60,801 nucleotides of DNA from an uncultured Spirochaetaceae bacterium (GTDB taxonomy: Bacteria > Spirochaetota > Spirochaetia > Sphaerochaetales > Sphaerochaetaceae). Position numbers and translations under genes: made by a program. The notes below the pieces were generated by a model. That model saw nothing but the letters and a program-made list of their open reading frames with translations, ran no database searches and was not told the DNA's origin. The stretch is taken from positions 1 to 60,801 of the forward strand of contig CALXKJ010000013.1 in assembly GCA_944388955.1 (NCBI GenBank). Reading direction: 5' to 3'. Of the stretch, positions 44,502 to 53,172 are shown piece after piece (the stretch's first letter is position 1; every line of letters starts with the position of its first letter).

Positions 44502-45422
44502 ATGGAAGAACGCTATCTTGAAGGAGCGGATGGCCACAGTATCTTCTTCAGATACTGGCCTGCTGATAACCCGAAAGGGACATTCCATATCAATCATGGA
44601 ATGGCTGAGCATAGTGCGAGATACAATTCCTTTGCAGAGTATCTCAATAAGCTAGGTTTCTCTGTATACGCCCAGGATCATCGTGGACATGGTTTTACAA
44701 TGAGCGATGGAGAGAAGGGATGGTTTTCTGACAAGGATGGCTGGAAAAAGGTGCTTGACGATGCCTATTCCCTCGATAAGCTTATCGCGAGCGAGAACTC
44801 AGGTCTTCCGCATATCCTCTTCGGACATTCAATGGGCTCTTTCATAGCGCGCTGTACACTCTCGGCACACTCTGATGCCTTTGATGCTGCTGTGATATGC
44901 GGTACAGGAGCTTCACAGGGGATTGTCGGGAGAATCGGGATGATGATAGCTTCACATAACGCGAAGAAGAAAGGACGCAATCCCGATCCAATGATGGATA
45001 AGCTTGCTTTCTCTTCATATAACAAGCGCTTCAGAGGTGAAGGAGATTTCGCGTGGGTCACAGCAGATCCTGAGGAGCGGAGAAAGTACATAGAGGATCC
45101 TCTATGCGGCTTTATATGCACGCCATCGTTTTATCGGGATCTTATCATGCTCTCAACGATGGCTAACGACAGGAATGAGGTGAAGCGAATCAGAAAGGAT
45201 ATTCCGATTCTCCTTATTTCCGGCGACGCAGATCCTGTCGGTGGTTATGGAAAAGGCGTTGCCAAAGTGATGAAGCTCTACAAGGATGCTGGAATCAGAG
45301 ATGTGCGGATGGTGCTTTATCCACATGGTCGGCATGAGATTCTCAATGAAAGTGAGCGTGATGACGCCATGAAAGCAATTGCGGACTTCATCAAGGAGAC
45401 AATCGGTGATGAACGCAGATAA
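44502..45422 (+). CDS. Alpha/beta hydrolase, monoacylglycerol lipase-like
   Basis: This 306-aa protein matches the serine aminopeptidase S33/monoglyceride lipase type. The catalytic triad is visible: Ser in FGHSMGSFIAR, Asp in SGDADPVGGYGK and His in YPHGRHEILNE. The oxyanion region reads HGMAEHSARY and AQDHRGHG. It has no signal peptide and should be cytosolic. It overlaps yihY by 14 bases. Confidence 0.88.
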   Translation: MEERYLEGADGHSIFFRYWPADNPKGTFHINHGMAEHSARYNSFAEYLNKLGFSVYAQDHRGHGFTMSDGEKGWFSDKDGWKKVLDDAYSLDKLIASENSGLPHILFGHSMGSFIARCTLSAHSDAFDAAVICGTGASQGIVGRIGMMIASHNAKKKGRNPDPMMDKLAFSSYNKRFRGEGDFAWVTADPEERRKYIEDPLCGFICTPSFYRDLIMLSTMANDRNEVKRIRKDIPILLISGDADPVGGYGKGVAKVMKLYKDAGIRDVRMVLYPHGRHEILNESERDDAMKAIADFIKETIGDERR

Positions 45423-46662
45423 TAAAGAACATCGCAAAATGCGTTTCGGGAGCTTCTGGCTCGATTACTGGCGCTGCCTGCTGCTCGCTATCAGAGGAAT
45501 GGGGCGGGACAATATCTCGATAATGGCATCTGGCATGGTTTATTCAACCCTCATCGCTGTTATTCCCTGCCTGACATTCCTTACAGCATTCCTCTCGGTT
45601 TTCGGTGTCCTGCAGCCATTCATGAATCTCATCGCGATGCTTTTCGAGGATACATTCGGCGCTAATACAGGTCATGAGCTTGTCAGCTACATCCAGCAGT
45701 TCTCCTCGAATGCGATGAGCCTTGGTGTCATCGGTCTTATCTCATTCATAATCACTGGCATATTTCTTGTGAACAAGATATACACGGCTGTCAATCAGAT
45801 ATTCCGCACAAGAGCCACATCAGGAACTGTCAGGCGTTTCACAGCCATTCTCACATTCCTGATTATGGGAGCTTTCATGATAGTCGCGTTATTCGCGCTT
45901 CAGAGCATCGTCAGCAACACTATCATGATTATAGCCATAGGCGACCGTAAAGCTGGTAATTTCTTTGTTTCCATAGGCGGTATGGCTATTATCTGGGTGT
46001 CACTTTTCCTGCTTTATAAGGCGGTGCCTAATACGAAAGTCAGATCCACTTCAGCAAGCATAGGCGCCTCGACAGCTCTTGTCTCTCTGCTTATCGCGAC
46101 AGGTATTTTCCGCTCTATAACGCAGACAATGGTCAGCTATTCCGTTATTTACGGCTCGATGGCGTCTATCTTTATAGCGCTTCTCTATCTTTACATCTGC
46201 TGGTTCATCATCCTCTTCTCGGCAGAGCTGGCATATGTGCATCAGTTCCGTCCGGATAAGACAATCATAATGGGGAGCAGTCAGGCTCCAGCCAGACAGA
46301 TTTCCGAAGCTGTGAACATGCTGCTCATTATTGCTGACAAATACAGGAAAGGTGAGGGCGCGACTGGTCAGAGAGAGCTTTCAAGGCGGCTTGCCGTTCC
46401 TGTGCTCAGGCTTTCTTCATATCTTAATGACCTCGAAGATGCCGCAATAGTGATGGCTGTGAATCCTCAGCGTACGATGTTTGTGCCACGTCGGCCACTT
46501 GATCAGATAAAGCTCCGTGATGTGCTTACCGTTCTCTATGGCGGGCTTCCTGAAAGTGACGAGATAGAGACGATAGGAGAGGCAGTAGCCTCTGATTTCC
46601 TCAATAGCGGACTTGCAAATGCTGATAACCTTACTATAGAGAATCTTCTGGAGAGAATATGA
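45409..46662 (+). CDS. YihY/virulence factor BrkB-family membrane protein
   Basis: The 417-aa product has about six membrane helices over residues 20-290 in the YihY pattern (ASGMVYSTLIAVIPCLTFLTA, ISFIITGIFLVNKIYTAVNQ, YGSMASIFIALLYLYICWFI), followed by a roughly 130-residue cytosolic tail. The family was formerly named RNase BN by mistake and its function is unknown. ATG 45409 follows AAGGAG. The stop overlaps the next gene as ATGA. Confidence 0.87.
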   Translation: MNADNKEHRKMRFGSFWLDYWRCLLLAIRGMGRDNISIMASGMVYSTLIAVIPCLTFLTAFLSVFGVLQPFMNLIAMLFEDTFGANTGHELVSYIQQFSSNAMSLGVIGLISFIITGIFLVNKIYTAVNQIFRTRATSGTVRRFTAILTFLIMGAFMIVALFALQSIVSNTIMIIAIGDRKAGNFFVSIGGMAIIWVSLFLLYKAVPNTKVRSTSASIGASTALVSLLIATGIFRSITQTMVSYSVIYGSMASIFIALLYLYICWFIILFSAELAYVHQFRPDKTIIMGSSQAPARQISEAVNMLLIIADKYRKGEGATGQRELSRRLAVPVLRLSSYLNDLEDAAIVMAVNPQRTMFVPRRPLDQIKLRDVLTVLYGGLPESDEIETIGEAVASDFLNSGLANADNLTIENLLERI

Positions 46663-47111
46663 TTATCGATAAAGAATATGCAGATGACATCATGGATTTC
46701 CCTACAATCCCGATTAAGGACTCGGCTGTGAAGTCGCGTTATACGCTGGATGGTATGGAAATCCGCTATCATAGAGGTCCTGAGCTCCGTGGTGATGACG
46801 TGATGATCTTCACGCCATACGCCGTAACAGTCCATTACAAGGATAAATGCATCTTCTCAGCTTCTATCGAAGAGGACGATCTTCGCTCGTTATCCTCGAT
46901 GCTCGGCGAAAGCATCAAGGAGCTTCAGGCTGAATATGGTGTCAGAGGATTCTATGGAAAACCAATGATTTCCCTCTACGGCAATGGCGAGAAGGAAAGC
47001 CTTGGCCATTATCTTGGCTCGGAAAATGAAGATGATGTAATCAGCTTCCTGCTTTCTCTTGTCTATGACACATTCGATACAGTAAGCGATGCGGAGCTGA
47101 TTACCGACTAA
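46659..47111 (+). CDS. Hypothetical protein
   Basis: I do not recognise this 150-aa protein. It is acidic and has no membrane segment or signal peptide. The middle (HRGPELRGDDVMIFTPYAVTVH) and a helix (DLRSLSSMLGESIKELQAEYG) suggest a small globular cytosolic fold. Its ATG overlaps the yihY stop, so it is co-translated with yihY. It converges with the CcdA-like gene by four bases. Confidence 0.8.
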   Translation: MIIDKEYADDIMDFPTIPIKDSAVKSRYTLDGMEIRYHRGPELRGDDVMIFTPYAVTVHYKDKCIFSASIEEDDLRSLSSMLGESIKELQAEYGVRGFYGKPMISLYGNGEKESLGHYLGSENEDDVISFLLSLVYDTFDTVSDAELITD

Positions 47112-47791
47112 AATCCCAGATATAGCATATAGAGCCCTATAGCAAGTACCGCAAATCCAAGCAATATGCTCAGTGCTTTGCTCACCGCTCTGAATCCTTG
47201 CCTTGTCCCGAGCTTTCTTATAAGGGCTGGCGATGAGCCCAGAGTAACGCTCAGTGCTGTGCATCCGATTGAATACAGGAAGAGAAGGAAACCCCCTCTA
47301 AGTGCTTCTCCACTTTCTGCCGCTATTGAAAGCAGTACGACAAGAACCGGTGTTGAGCATGGAGATGAGAAGATTCCTCCTAGTATTCCAGCGATAAGCG
47401 CTCCAGTATAGCCGCGTTTTCTGTTGATTGCTGCAAGATAGGTCGATGGAATCACATTGATGACACCCCACATCTGCAATGCCATGAGAATCATCAGCAC
47501 GCCAAGGAATATATACCACCATCTTCCAGCATTCCCGATGAGCCTTCCTAGAAGTGCCGCTGCGATACCGAATGATGTGAATGTAAGCGCAGATCCTAAA
47601 GCGTATACAAGTGAGAGTCTGAAGGCTTTTCCCGCCGAGGCCTCCTTTCCCACATAGCCGAGCACGAGCGGTATCTGGGACATCGCGCATGGCGTGATTG
47701 ATGTCACAACTCCTGCGATAAGAGCAAGAAGAGGGGCGAATGCACCGCCAGAGGCTATCGCTTCGGAAAGTGTTTCAAGAATCGAGTCCAT
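47108..47791 (-). CDS. CcdA/DsbD-type transmembrane thiol-disulfide transporter
   Basis: This 227-aa protein has six predicted membrane helices with the two redox cysteines of the family in TSITPCAMSQIPLV and FSSPCSTPVLV. CcdA-type proteins move electrons from cytosolic thioredoxin to extracytoplasmic thioredoxin-like partners. The partner is probably the overlapping gene at 47775. Confidence 0.87.
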   Translation of the reverse strand: MDSILETLSEAIASGGAFAPLLALIAGVVTSITPCAMSQIPLVLGYVGKEASAGKAFRLSLVYALGSALTFTSFGIAAALLGRLIGNAGRWWYIFLGVLMILMALQMWGVINVIPSTYLAAINRKRGYTGALIAGILGGIFSSPCSTPVLVVLLSIAAESGEALRGGFLLFLYSIGCTALSVTLGSSPALIRKLGTRQGFRAVSKALSILLGFAVLAIGLYMLYLGF

Positions 47792-48326
47792 TAGCTTCCC
47801 TTATATCCTCAATCATCGAATCAAGCTGTTCACGTGTAAGCATTCCTTCATGGATTGTCATCGCATGCTCACCTGTGTCCTTGTAGCTGTAAAGAATGTA
47901 ATCTATGGCGCTATCTTCAGGCGGGGTGAATGGCTTGCCGTTTTCAAGGAACACTGCAATTGTAGGTGTGACGCGGATAGGGAAGACTGTGAAGGCTTCC
48001 TCATTCTTCTCCAGATCCATGTATCTGATATCGATATCGTCAATCGTAGCGGAAAGCTCCCTGAGATCTGGAATCATCTTCAGACATGGCTGGCACCAGC
48101 TTTCGCCCATGACGATAACAAGCGGTTTCTCATTTGTTTTGATATCTTCAGGTGAAAAGCCTGTTATTTCCAGCTCTTTGCGGTTTGATTGCTTATCTGC
48201 CGCTGCCGCATCTACGGTGCTTTGCATCTCTGAAATGCTTATTGCTGAGGTTTTCTTCATAACGAAGACACCTGCTATAAGAAGAAGTACAATAAGGATT
48301 ACAACGGCCTTGATGAATCTGTTCAT
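47775..48326 (-). CDS. Membrane-anchored thioredoxin-like protein
   Basis: This 183-aa protein has an N-terminal membrane helix (AVVILIVLLLIAGVFVM) and a thioredoxin domain with the active site ESWCQPCLKM and the cis-Pro region VTPTIAVF. It would face outside the cytoplasm and take electrons from the CcdA-like protein, which it overlaps by 17 bases. There is no Shine-Dalgarno, and TAGAAT stands exactly six bases before its ATG. Confidence 0.87.
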   Translation of the reverse strand: MNRFIKAVVILIVLLLIAGVFVMKKTSAISISEMQSTVDAAAADKQSNRKELEITGFSPEDIKTNEKPLVIVMGESWCQPCLKMIPDLRELSATIDDIDIRYMDLEKNEEAFTVFPIRVTPTIAVFLENGKPFTPPEDSAIDYILYSYKDTGEHAMTIHEGMLTREQLDSMIEDIREANGLDS

Positions 48327-48332
48327 GATGAG

Positions 48333-48361
48333 ATTCTAACATCTGGGCTTATTGCTTTCCA
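48333..48361 (-). promoter_or_regulatory. Promoter of the thioredoxin-like gene, leaderless arrangement
   Basis: On the minus strand TGGAAA (48356-48361), 17 bases, TAGAAT (48333-48338), then CTCATC and the ATG at 48326. The start codon is placed where transcription should begin. Confidence 0.5.
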
Positions 48362-48404
48362 TCGTATTGGAAAGAAAAAGCTCCAGATTCTGGAGCTCAT
48401 GAAT

Positions 48405-49628
48405 TCACGCTGTTGTTGCTATATTCTTCTGGTTTCTTGCCATCACGTCATGATAGAAGGGGACAAGTTCATCCGCATCCATCAGCCGTGGCACCGGATA
48501 AAGCGGATTCGCTTCTTTATCAGCATAGCGTGAAAGCTCAGGAATATCTTCCTCCCTGATGCCTTCAAGCTTCTGAGGTATGTTCATCCTTCTTTCCATC
48601 GCTTCTATGGCATCGATGAAATCAGTGGCTTTCTCTTTATCAGTCTGGCCTGTAATACCTACCTCACTTGCCAGTTCTGCCAGCTTTCTGTAAGCGCTCT
48701 CTCCATAGCTTCTGAGAACATATGGCAGAAGGACTGCATTCGCAAGTCCATGTGGTATATTGTATTTTCCACCAAGAGAATGCGCGACAGCGTGCACGTA
48801 GCCTACATAGGAGATAGTGAAAGCTCTTCCTGCTGAGTAAGCCGCTTTGAGCATGTCACGGCGTGCATCCATATCATTTCCGTTGTTGTATGCTTTCTCG
48901 AGAGAATGGAATATAAGACGTACAGCTTCCTTTGCGTCTGCTCTTGTCTCCTTTGTCGTGGATCTTCCGATATACGCTTCAATTGCATGCGTAAGCGCGT
49001 CGAGGCCTGTTGAAGCAGTAAGATGTGGTGGAAGTGTTTTTGTAACCTCCGGATCCAGTACAGCATAACGCGGTATAAGCGGAAACGAGTTGATAGGATA
49101 TTTGTGGCGTGTATTGCTATCTACGATAACAGATGCAAGCGTTGTCTCGCTTCCTGTTCCAGCCGTCGTCGGTACGGCTATAAGAAGAGGGATTTTCCTC
49201 CATACCTTGATGATTCCCTCCATTTTCGAAAGAGGTTTCTTTGGATAAGCGATACGTGCGCCGACTGCCTTTGCCGCGTCGATTGAGGAGCCGCCTCCGA
49301 AGCCGATGATGGCTTCCGCTCCAGATGAGATGTAGAGGCGTCTTGCCTCCTCGACATTGTCAGTTGTCGGATTTGCTACAGTGCTGTCATATACGGCAAG
49401 ATTGATACCATTCTCCTTAATGAGAGTCTCAAGATTGCTTGTGATTCCCGCTTTTCTGATGCCTTTGTCCGTTACAAGGAGAACGTTTCTGATTCCTTTG
49501 CTTCTGAAAAGTGATGGAAGCTCTGAAATGCCATTCAGAATCTCCGGCTTCCTGTATGGAAGTACTGGAATCGCTATTCTGAAGCATGTCTGGAATGCTC
49601 TACAGTATATTTTCTTCAATGCATTCAT
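48405..49628 (-). CDS. Iron-containing alcohol dehydrogenase
   Basis: This 407-aa protein is a group III (iron-dependent) alcohol dehydrogenase. The NAD(P)-binding GFGGGSSIDAAKAVG, PTTAGTGSE, and the metal-site residues in GLDALTHAIEA, HAVAHSLGGKYNIPHG are present. It probably oxidises or reduces a primary alcohol, or a diol such as 1,3-propanediol or 1,2-propanediol, in fermentation. The ribosome site is weak (AAGG). Confidence 0.92.
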   Translation of the reverse strand: MNALKKIYCRAFQTCFRIAIPVLPYRKPEILNGISELPSLFRSKGIRNVLLVTDKGIRKAGITSNLETLIKENGINLAVYDSTVANPTTDNVEEARRLYISSGAEAIIGFGGGSSIDAAKAVGARIAYPKKPLSKMEGIIKVWRKIPLLIAVPTTAGTGSETTLASVIVDSNTRHKYPINSFPLIPRYAVLDPEVTKTLPPHLTASTGLDALTHAIEAYIGRSTTKETRADAKEAVRLIFHSLEKAYNNGNDMDARRDMLKAAYSAGRAFTISYVGYVHAVAHSLGGKYNIPHGLANAVLLPYVLRSYGESAYRKLAELASEVGITGQTDKEKATDFIDAIEAMERRMNIPQKLEGIREEDIPELSRYADKEANPLYPVPRLMDADELVPFYHDVMARNQKNIATTA

Positions 49629-49651
49629 ATCCGATTAACCTTACCGCGTTG

Positions 49652-49680
49652 AAAATAACAGTAAATCAAGAATGTGTCAA
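49652..49680 (-). promoter_or_regulatory. Promoter of the iron alcohol dehydrogenase gene
   Basis: On the minus strand a perfect TTGACA (49675-49680), a 17-base spacer and TATTTT (49652-49657) stand 23 bases before the ATG. The 111-base gap to the next gene is AT-rich and shared with that divergent gene. Confidence 0.6.
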
Positions 49681-49784
49681 TAATAACAGTTTTTGATAAT
49701 CTGTAAAATCAAAATGCTTTAATATGTGAATCTGAAACCATGAATCTGTTGACATTGAGAGAGATGATGTTTAACAACAATTCT

Positions 49785-51056
49785 ATGGAATTCTCAGACT
49801 TCGGTAACAAGCTTTCGCAGCATTCAGGCATCTTGCAGCTTATGGATGATATTTCACGTCCTCTCCCTCCTGGAGTGAAGGCAAAACCTCTTGGGGGCGG
49901 CAATCCCGCGCGTGTCAGAGAGGCAGAACGCGTTTACAGAGAAGAGCTTGAAAGACTTCTTCAGGATGGAGATAAATTCGAAGATGTCATCGCGCATTAC
50001 GATTCCCCTCAGGGAAGAGTGGGTTTTCTGAGAACAGCTGCTGATTTCTTCCGCAAAGAGTATAGCTGGGATATAACTGAAGAGAATGTCGCGCTCACAA
50101 ATGGCAGTCAGAGCGCAATGTTCTATCTCTTCAATCTTTTCTCTGGAAAGACAGGAAAGGAAGTGAAGAAGATACTTTTCCCCTTGATGCCGGAGTATAT
50201 CGGTTACGCAGATCAGGGGATAGAGAGCGGTACATTCTGCAGCATCCCCTCAAAATGCGTCTATTATGATGATAGGACATTCAAATACACGCTCGATACG
50301 GATGCAGTGAGAAAATATCTTGAAGAGCATGATGACATAGGCGCTATGGCGGTATCGCGTCCGACCAATCCAAGCGGCAATGTACTGCGCGACAGCGAGA
50401 TCAGGACACTTGCAGCTCTGAGCCATGAGTATTCGATTCCACTCATCATCGACAATGCATATGGCCTTCCTTTCCCGGATATCGTCTTCTGTGATGATGC
50501 GGCGCCTATCTGGAATGAGGATATAATCCTCTCGATGAGTTTATCGAAAGTCGGACTGCCTTCAATACGTACGGGTATTGTCATAGCAAAGAAGGAAATC
50601 ATCAAGGCTGTTGGGAATATAAACGCAATCGCGGCGCTGGCGACAGGCTCGTTCGGTCCTGTACTTGCGGAAGATCTGCTGAGGACAGGGAAGCTGACTT
50701 CGATTTCACAGAATGCGATACGTCCTTTCTATAAAGCCAAAGCAGACAAGACTGAAGGATATATAAGAAAGTATTTTGAAGGTACTGATTATTATTTCCA
50801 TAAGATTGAAGGCTCTATATTCTGCTGGATTTATCTGCCGTCACTTACAATCCCGACACTGGATTTCTATTCTATCCTGATGAAGGATGGTGTGGTGACA
50901 GTGCCTGGTGAGTATTTCTTCTTCCCCGAGGAGAATGGAGGTTATCCCCATGAACACTATGATAAGTGTCTCCGTCTCAATTACTCCGGCGATGATGAGC
51001 TTGTGGAAGAAGGCATAAGAATCATTAGCGAGAAGTACAGGGAGTATTCGCGGTGA
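49785..51056 (+). CDS. avtA: Valine-pyruvate aminotransferase
   Basis: AvtA (423 aa from this start) is a PLP enzyme that transfers an amino group between valine or alanine and the matching keto acids. It aligns with the E. coli enzyme from EFSDFGNKLSQHSGI to the end, including LGGGNPARV, LTNGSQSAMFYLFNLF, SRPTNPSGN, IIDNAYGLPFP and the PLP lysine in SMSLSKVGLPSIR. The ATG at 49785 is where homologues begin. ATGs at 49740 and 49764 are in frame but would add an unrelated leader. The stop overlaps the next GTG. Confidence 0.92.
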   Translation: MEFSDFGNKLSQHSGILQLMDDISRPLPPGVKAKPLGGGNPARVREAERVYREELERLLQDGDKFEDVIAHYDSPQGRVGFLRTAADFFRKEYSWDITEENVALTNGSQSAMFYLFNLFSGKTGKEVKKILFPLMPEYIGYADQGIESGTFCSIPSKCVYYDDRTFKYTLDTDAVRKYLEEHDDIGAMAVSRPTNPSGNVLRDSEIRTLAALSHEYSIPLIIDNAYGLPFPDIVFCDDAAPIWNEDIILSMSLSKVGLPSIRTGIVIAKKEIIKAVGNINAIAALATGSFGPVLAEDLLRTGKLTSISQNAIRPFYKAKADKTEGYIRKYFEGTDYYFHKIEGSIFCWIYLPSLTIPTLDFYSILMKDGVVTVPGEYFFFPEENGGYPHEHYDKCLRLNYSGDDELVEEGIRIISEKYREYSR

Positions 51057-52357
51057 AACGCGATGAGAGCAGTTATCTTCATATAATCCTTTCACTCATA
51101 GCATTCAGTCTTCCTCTTATACTCAGCGGAGTTCTTCAGCAGCTTTACAGCTGGGCAGATGCCTTCATCATCGGGAACCATGAGGGCTCTGTGGCTCTTG
51201 CTGCGGTTGGTGCGACAACAGCTATTGTCAATTTCTTTGTCAACGCAATCACAGGCTTCACGCTGGGATTATCGATTCTCTTCGCTCAGAAGCATGGAAG
51301 CGGCAAAGGAGAGGAAATCAGTCCCGTAATGTCATCATTCCTGATTATCTTGGGTTCTCTTTTTGCCATCTTAGCCATTTTGGGGAGTGCTTTCACAAAG
51401 GACATACTTCTTTTTCTGGACACGACAGAGGATACAATCACTCTCGCTGGCGATTATCTGAGAATCATATTCATCGGTATTCCTTTTCTTGCTGTTTACA
51501 ATGTGTATTCTGCGGGTTTGAGGGCTCTGGGAAATAGCAGAGCTCCATTTTATGCAGTTCTTATATCATCAGCGGTGAATGTCATTCTTGATATCATCGC
51601 GGTTGTTTTCCTCGGTCTCAGCGTGAAAGGCGCGGCTATAGCGACAGTCGTTTCACAGATAGCGATGACAATCTTCATAATTATCTACAGCAGACGTTAC
51701 GAAGAACTCCGCTTCTCCGCTGTCAGGAAGGGTACAGGGGAGGGCGTGAAATTCGGGCTTCCTCCGATGATACAGCAGACGATAAGTTCAGCTGGCGGCC
51801 TTGTCCTGCAGAATTTCATGAATGGCTTCGGAACTGCGACTGTAGCCGCAATAACAACGGCATACAGGGTAGATTCCATCATACTGCTGCCTATAATCAA
51901 TCTAGGGTCGGGAATTTCGACATTCACAGCCCAAAGCTATGGAGCTGGAAATAAGGAGCGCACGAAGAGGATAATGCTATCAGGGCTTATGCTGATGGCT
52001 CTTGTATCCATAGTGCTTTCTCTTGCCGTGATTCCTGCTGGAGGTTTTCTTATCAGACTTTTCGGTGCGTCAGAGGAGGCTGTCTCGATAGGAGATGCAT
52101 TCTTCAGACGAATTGCTTCTTTCTATATAGTGTTTGGACTTGCTACAGCTATCAGGGGATACATAGAGGGAATAGGGGATGTTGTCTTCTCAAGTATTGC
52201 CGGTATCATCTCACTCTTATGCAGGATAATCCTCTCTTATCTGCTGGAGCCTTACTTCGGGAATATGGTCATCGCATACGCGGAGATGCTTTCATGGCTT
52301 CTTATGCTTGTGCTCTATATTGCACGTGCAGTCAGAAGCCCGAAGAAGCTATCTTGA
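51053..52357 (+). CDS. MATE-family efflux transporter
   Basis: This 434-aa protein has about twelve hydrophobic helices and the MATE pattern (FSLPLILSGVLQQLYSWADA, IGNHEGSVALAAVGATTAIV, and the second-half GLPPMIQQTISSAGG). MATE proteins export drugs or metabolites with sodium or proton exchange. The start is GTG overlapping the avtA stop as GTGA, so the two are one operon. The substrate is unknown. Confidence 0.9.
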   Translation: MKRDESSYLHIILSLIAFSLPLILSGVLQQLYSWADAFIIGNHEGSVALAAVGATTAIVNFFVNAITGFTLGLSILFAQKHGSGKGEEISPVMSSFLIILGSLFAILAILGSAFTKDILLFLDTTEDTITLAGDYLRIIFIGIPFLAVYNVYSAGLRALGNSRAPFYAVLISSAVNVILDIIAVVFLGLSVKGAAIATVVSQIAMTIFIIIYSRRYEELRFSAVRKGTGEGVKFGLPPMIQQTISSAGGLVLQNFMNGFGTATVAAITTAYRVDSIILLPIINLGSGISTFTAQSYGAGNKERTKRIMLSGLMLMALVSIVLSLAVIPAGGFLIRLFGASEEAVSIGDAFFRRIASFYIVFGLATAIRGYIEGIGDVVFSSIAGIISLLCRIILSYLLEPYFGNMVIAYAEMLSWLLMLVLYIARAVRSPKKLS

Positions 52358-52404
52358 CCTCAAGGCAATCATCGATTGCCCTGAGGAATGAGGATTGTTC
52401 TGGC

Positions 52405-53172
52405 TTATCTGCCATAGACTTCAAGCTGTATGAGAGCCGGGAACGGTGATGGGTCTGATGATTTTATCAGCTTCGATAACTTAAGCGATGATATCGTCTT
52501 TGCAGGGAATGTGATTTCCTGTGGTCCATCTTTCTTCTCGAGTTTCATATCAAGAGTACTGCCATCTGAGAATGTGAATGTCCCCTGATCCCACCATGCA
52601 TCATGTGGGAAATCTGCACGGGTATAGACGATTATCCTATCAATTGTCACAGTACGTCCGAAATCAAGAGTCAGCTCAGCTTCTGGGTCACGGTTTATAC
52701 CCCAGCTGGACCAAGGCCACTCACCATGCCCGTTTGAGGCTACGATTCCGTCAATGGCATTTCTTGCGGCAAATACCGACTCTCCTCTTGTCTCGATGTT
52801 CGCAGACGCATGCGGGTAGAGTGATTTATTCTCATGCGCGTCATATGGGTTGATGGCTATGTTCCGGTAGCCGAGTTCCCATTCGTATGCCTTCCTTGCC
52901 CATAGGAAGTGCCTGCTGCCTTTGAATGCCGCATCATGATAACATGCATGCTTTTCAGCAAAAGGAATCGTGAAATCATATCTGCTTCCATCTGTGTAGA
53001 CCGTGCTTCTTCCGAGTATGGCGTCAAACTGAAGCGTCAGATATCCTTCTCCATCCGGTGTGAATGATATAGTGTCACCTTCTTTGTATTCTTCATTGAA
53101 GACGAGATAGGCTTCGTCTTTTCCTTCTGCGGATGCTATAGTGCAGCCTGCTCTGAGTATTTCTATTTTCAC
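52405..53172 (-). CDS. Discoidin (F5/8 type C)-like carbohydrate-binding protein
   Basis: The 255-aa product ends in a domain resembling F5/8 type C: HASANIETRGESVFAARNAI, DGIVASNGHGEWPWSSWGIN, ELTLDFGRTVTIDRIIVYTR. These domains bind sugars or lipids. There is no signal peptide. The GTG start at 53172 overlaps the heparinase-like stop as GTGA and follows GGAGG, so it is coupled to that gene. Confidence 0.72.
   Translation of the reverse strand: MKIEILRAGCTIASAEGKDEAYLVFNEEYKEGDTISFTPDGEGYLTLQFDAILGRSTVYTDGSRYDFTIPFAEKHACYHDAAFKGSRHFLWARKAYEWELGYRNIAINPYDAHENKSLYPHASANIETRGESVFAARNAIDGIVASNGHGEWPWSSWGINRDPEAELTLDFGRTVTIDRIIVYTRADFPHDAWWDQGTFTFSDGSTLDMKLEKKDGPQEITFPAKTISSLKLSKLIKSSDPSPFPALIQLEVYGR

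Noticed and set aside
49740-49784. Earlier avtA start codons and a leaderless avtA
   Set aside because: AvtA homologues begin at the ATG at 49785. A TTGACA lies 17 bases before TAACAA just upstream of it, but that -10 is too poor to claim a leaderless start.
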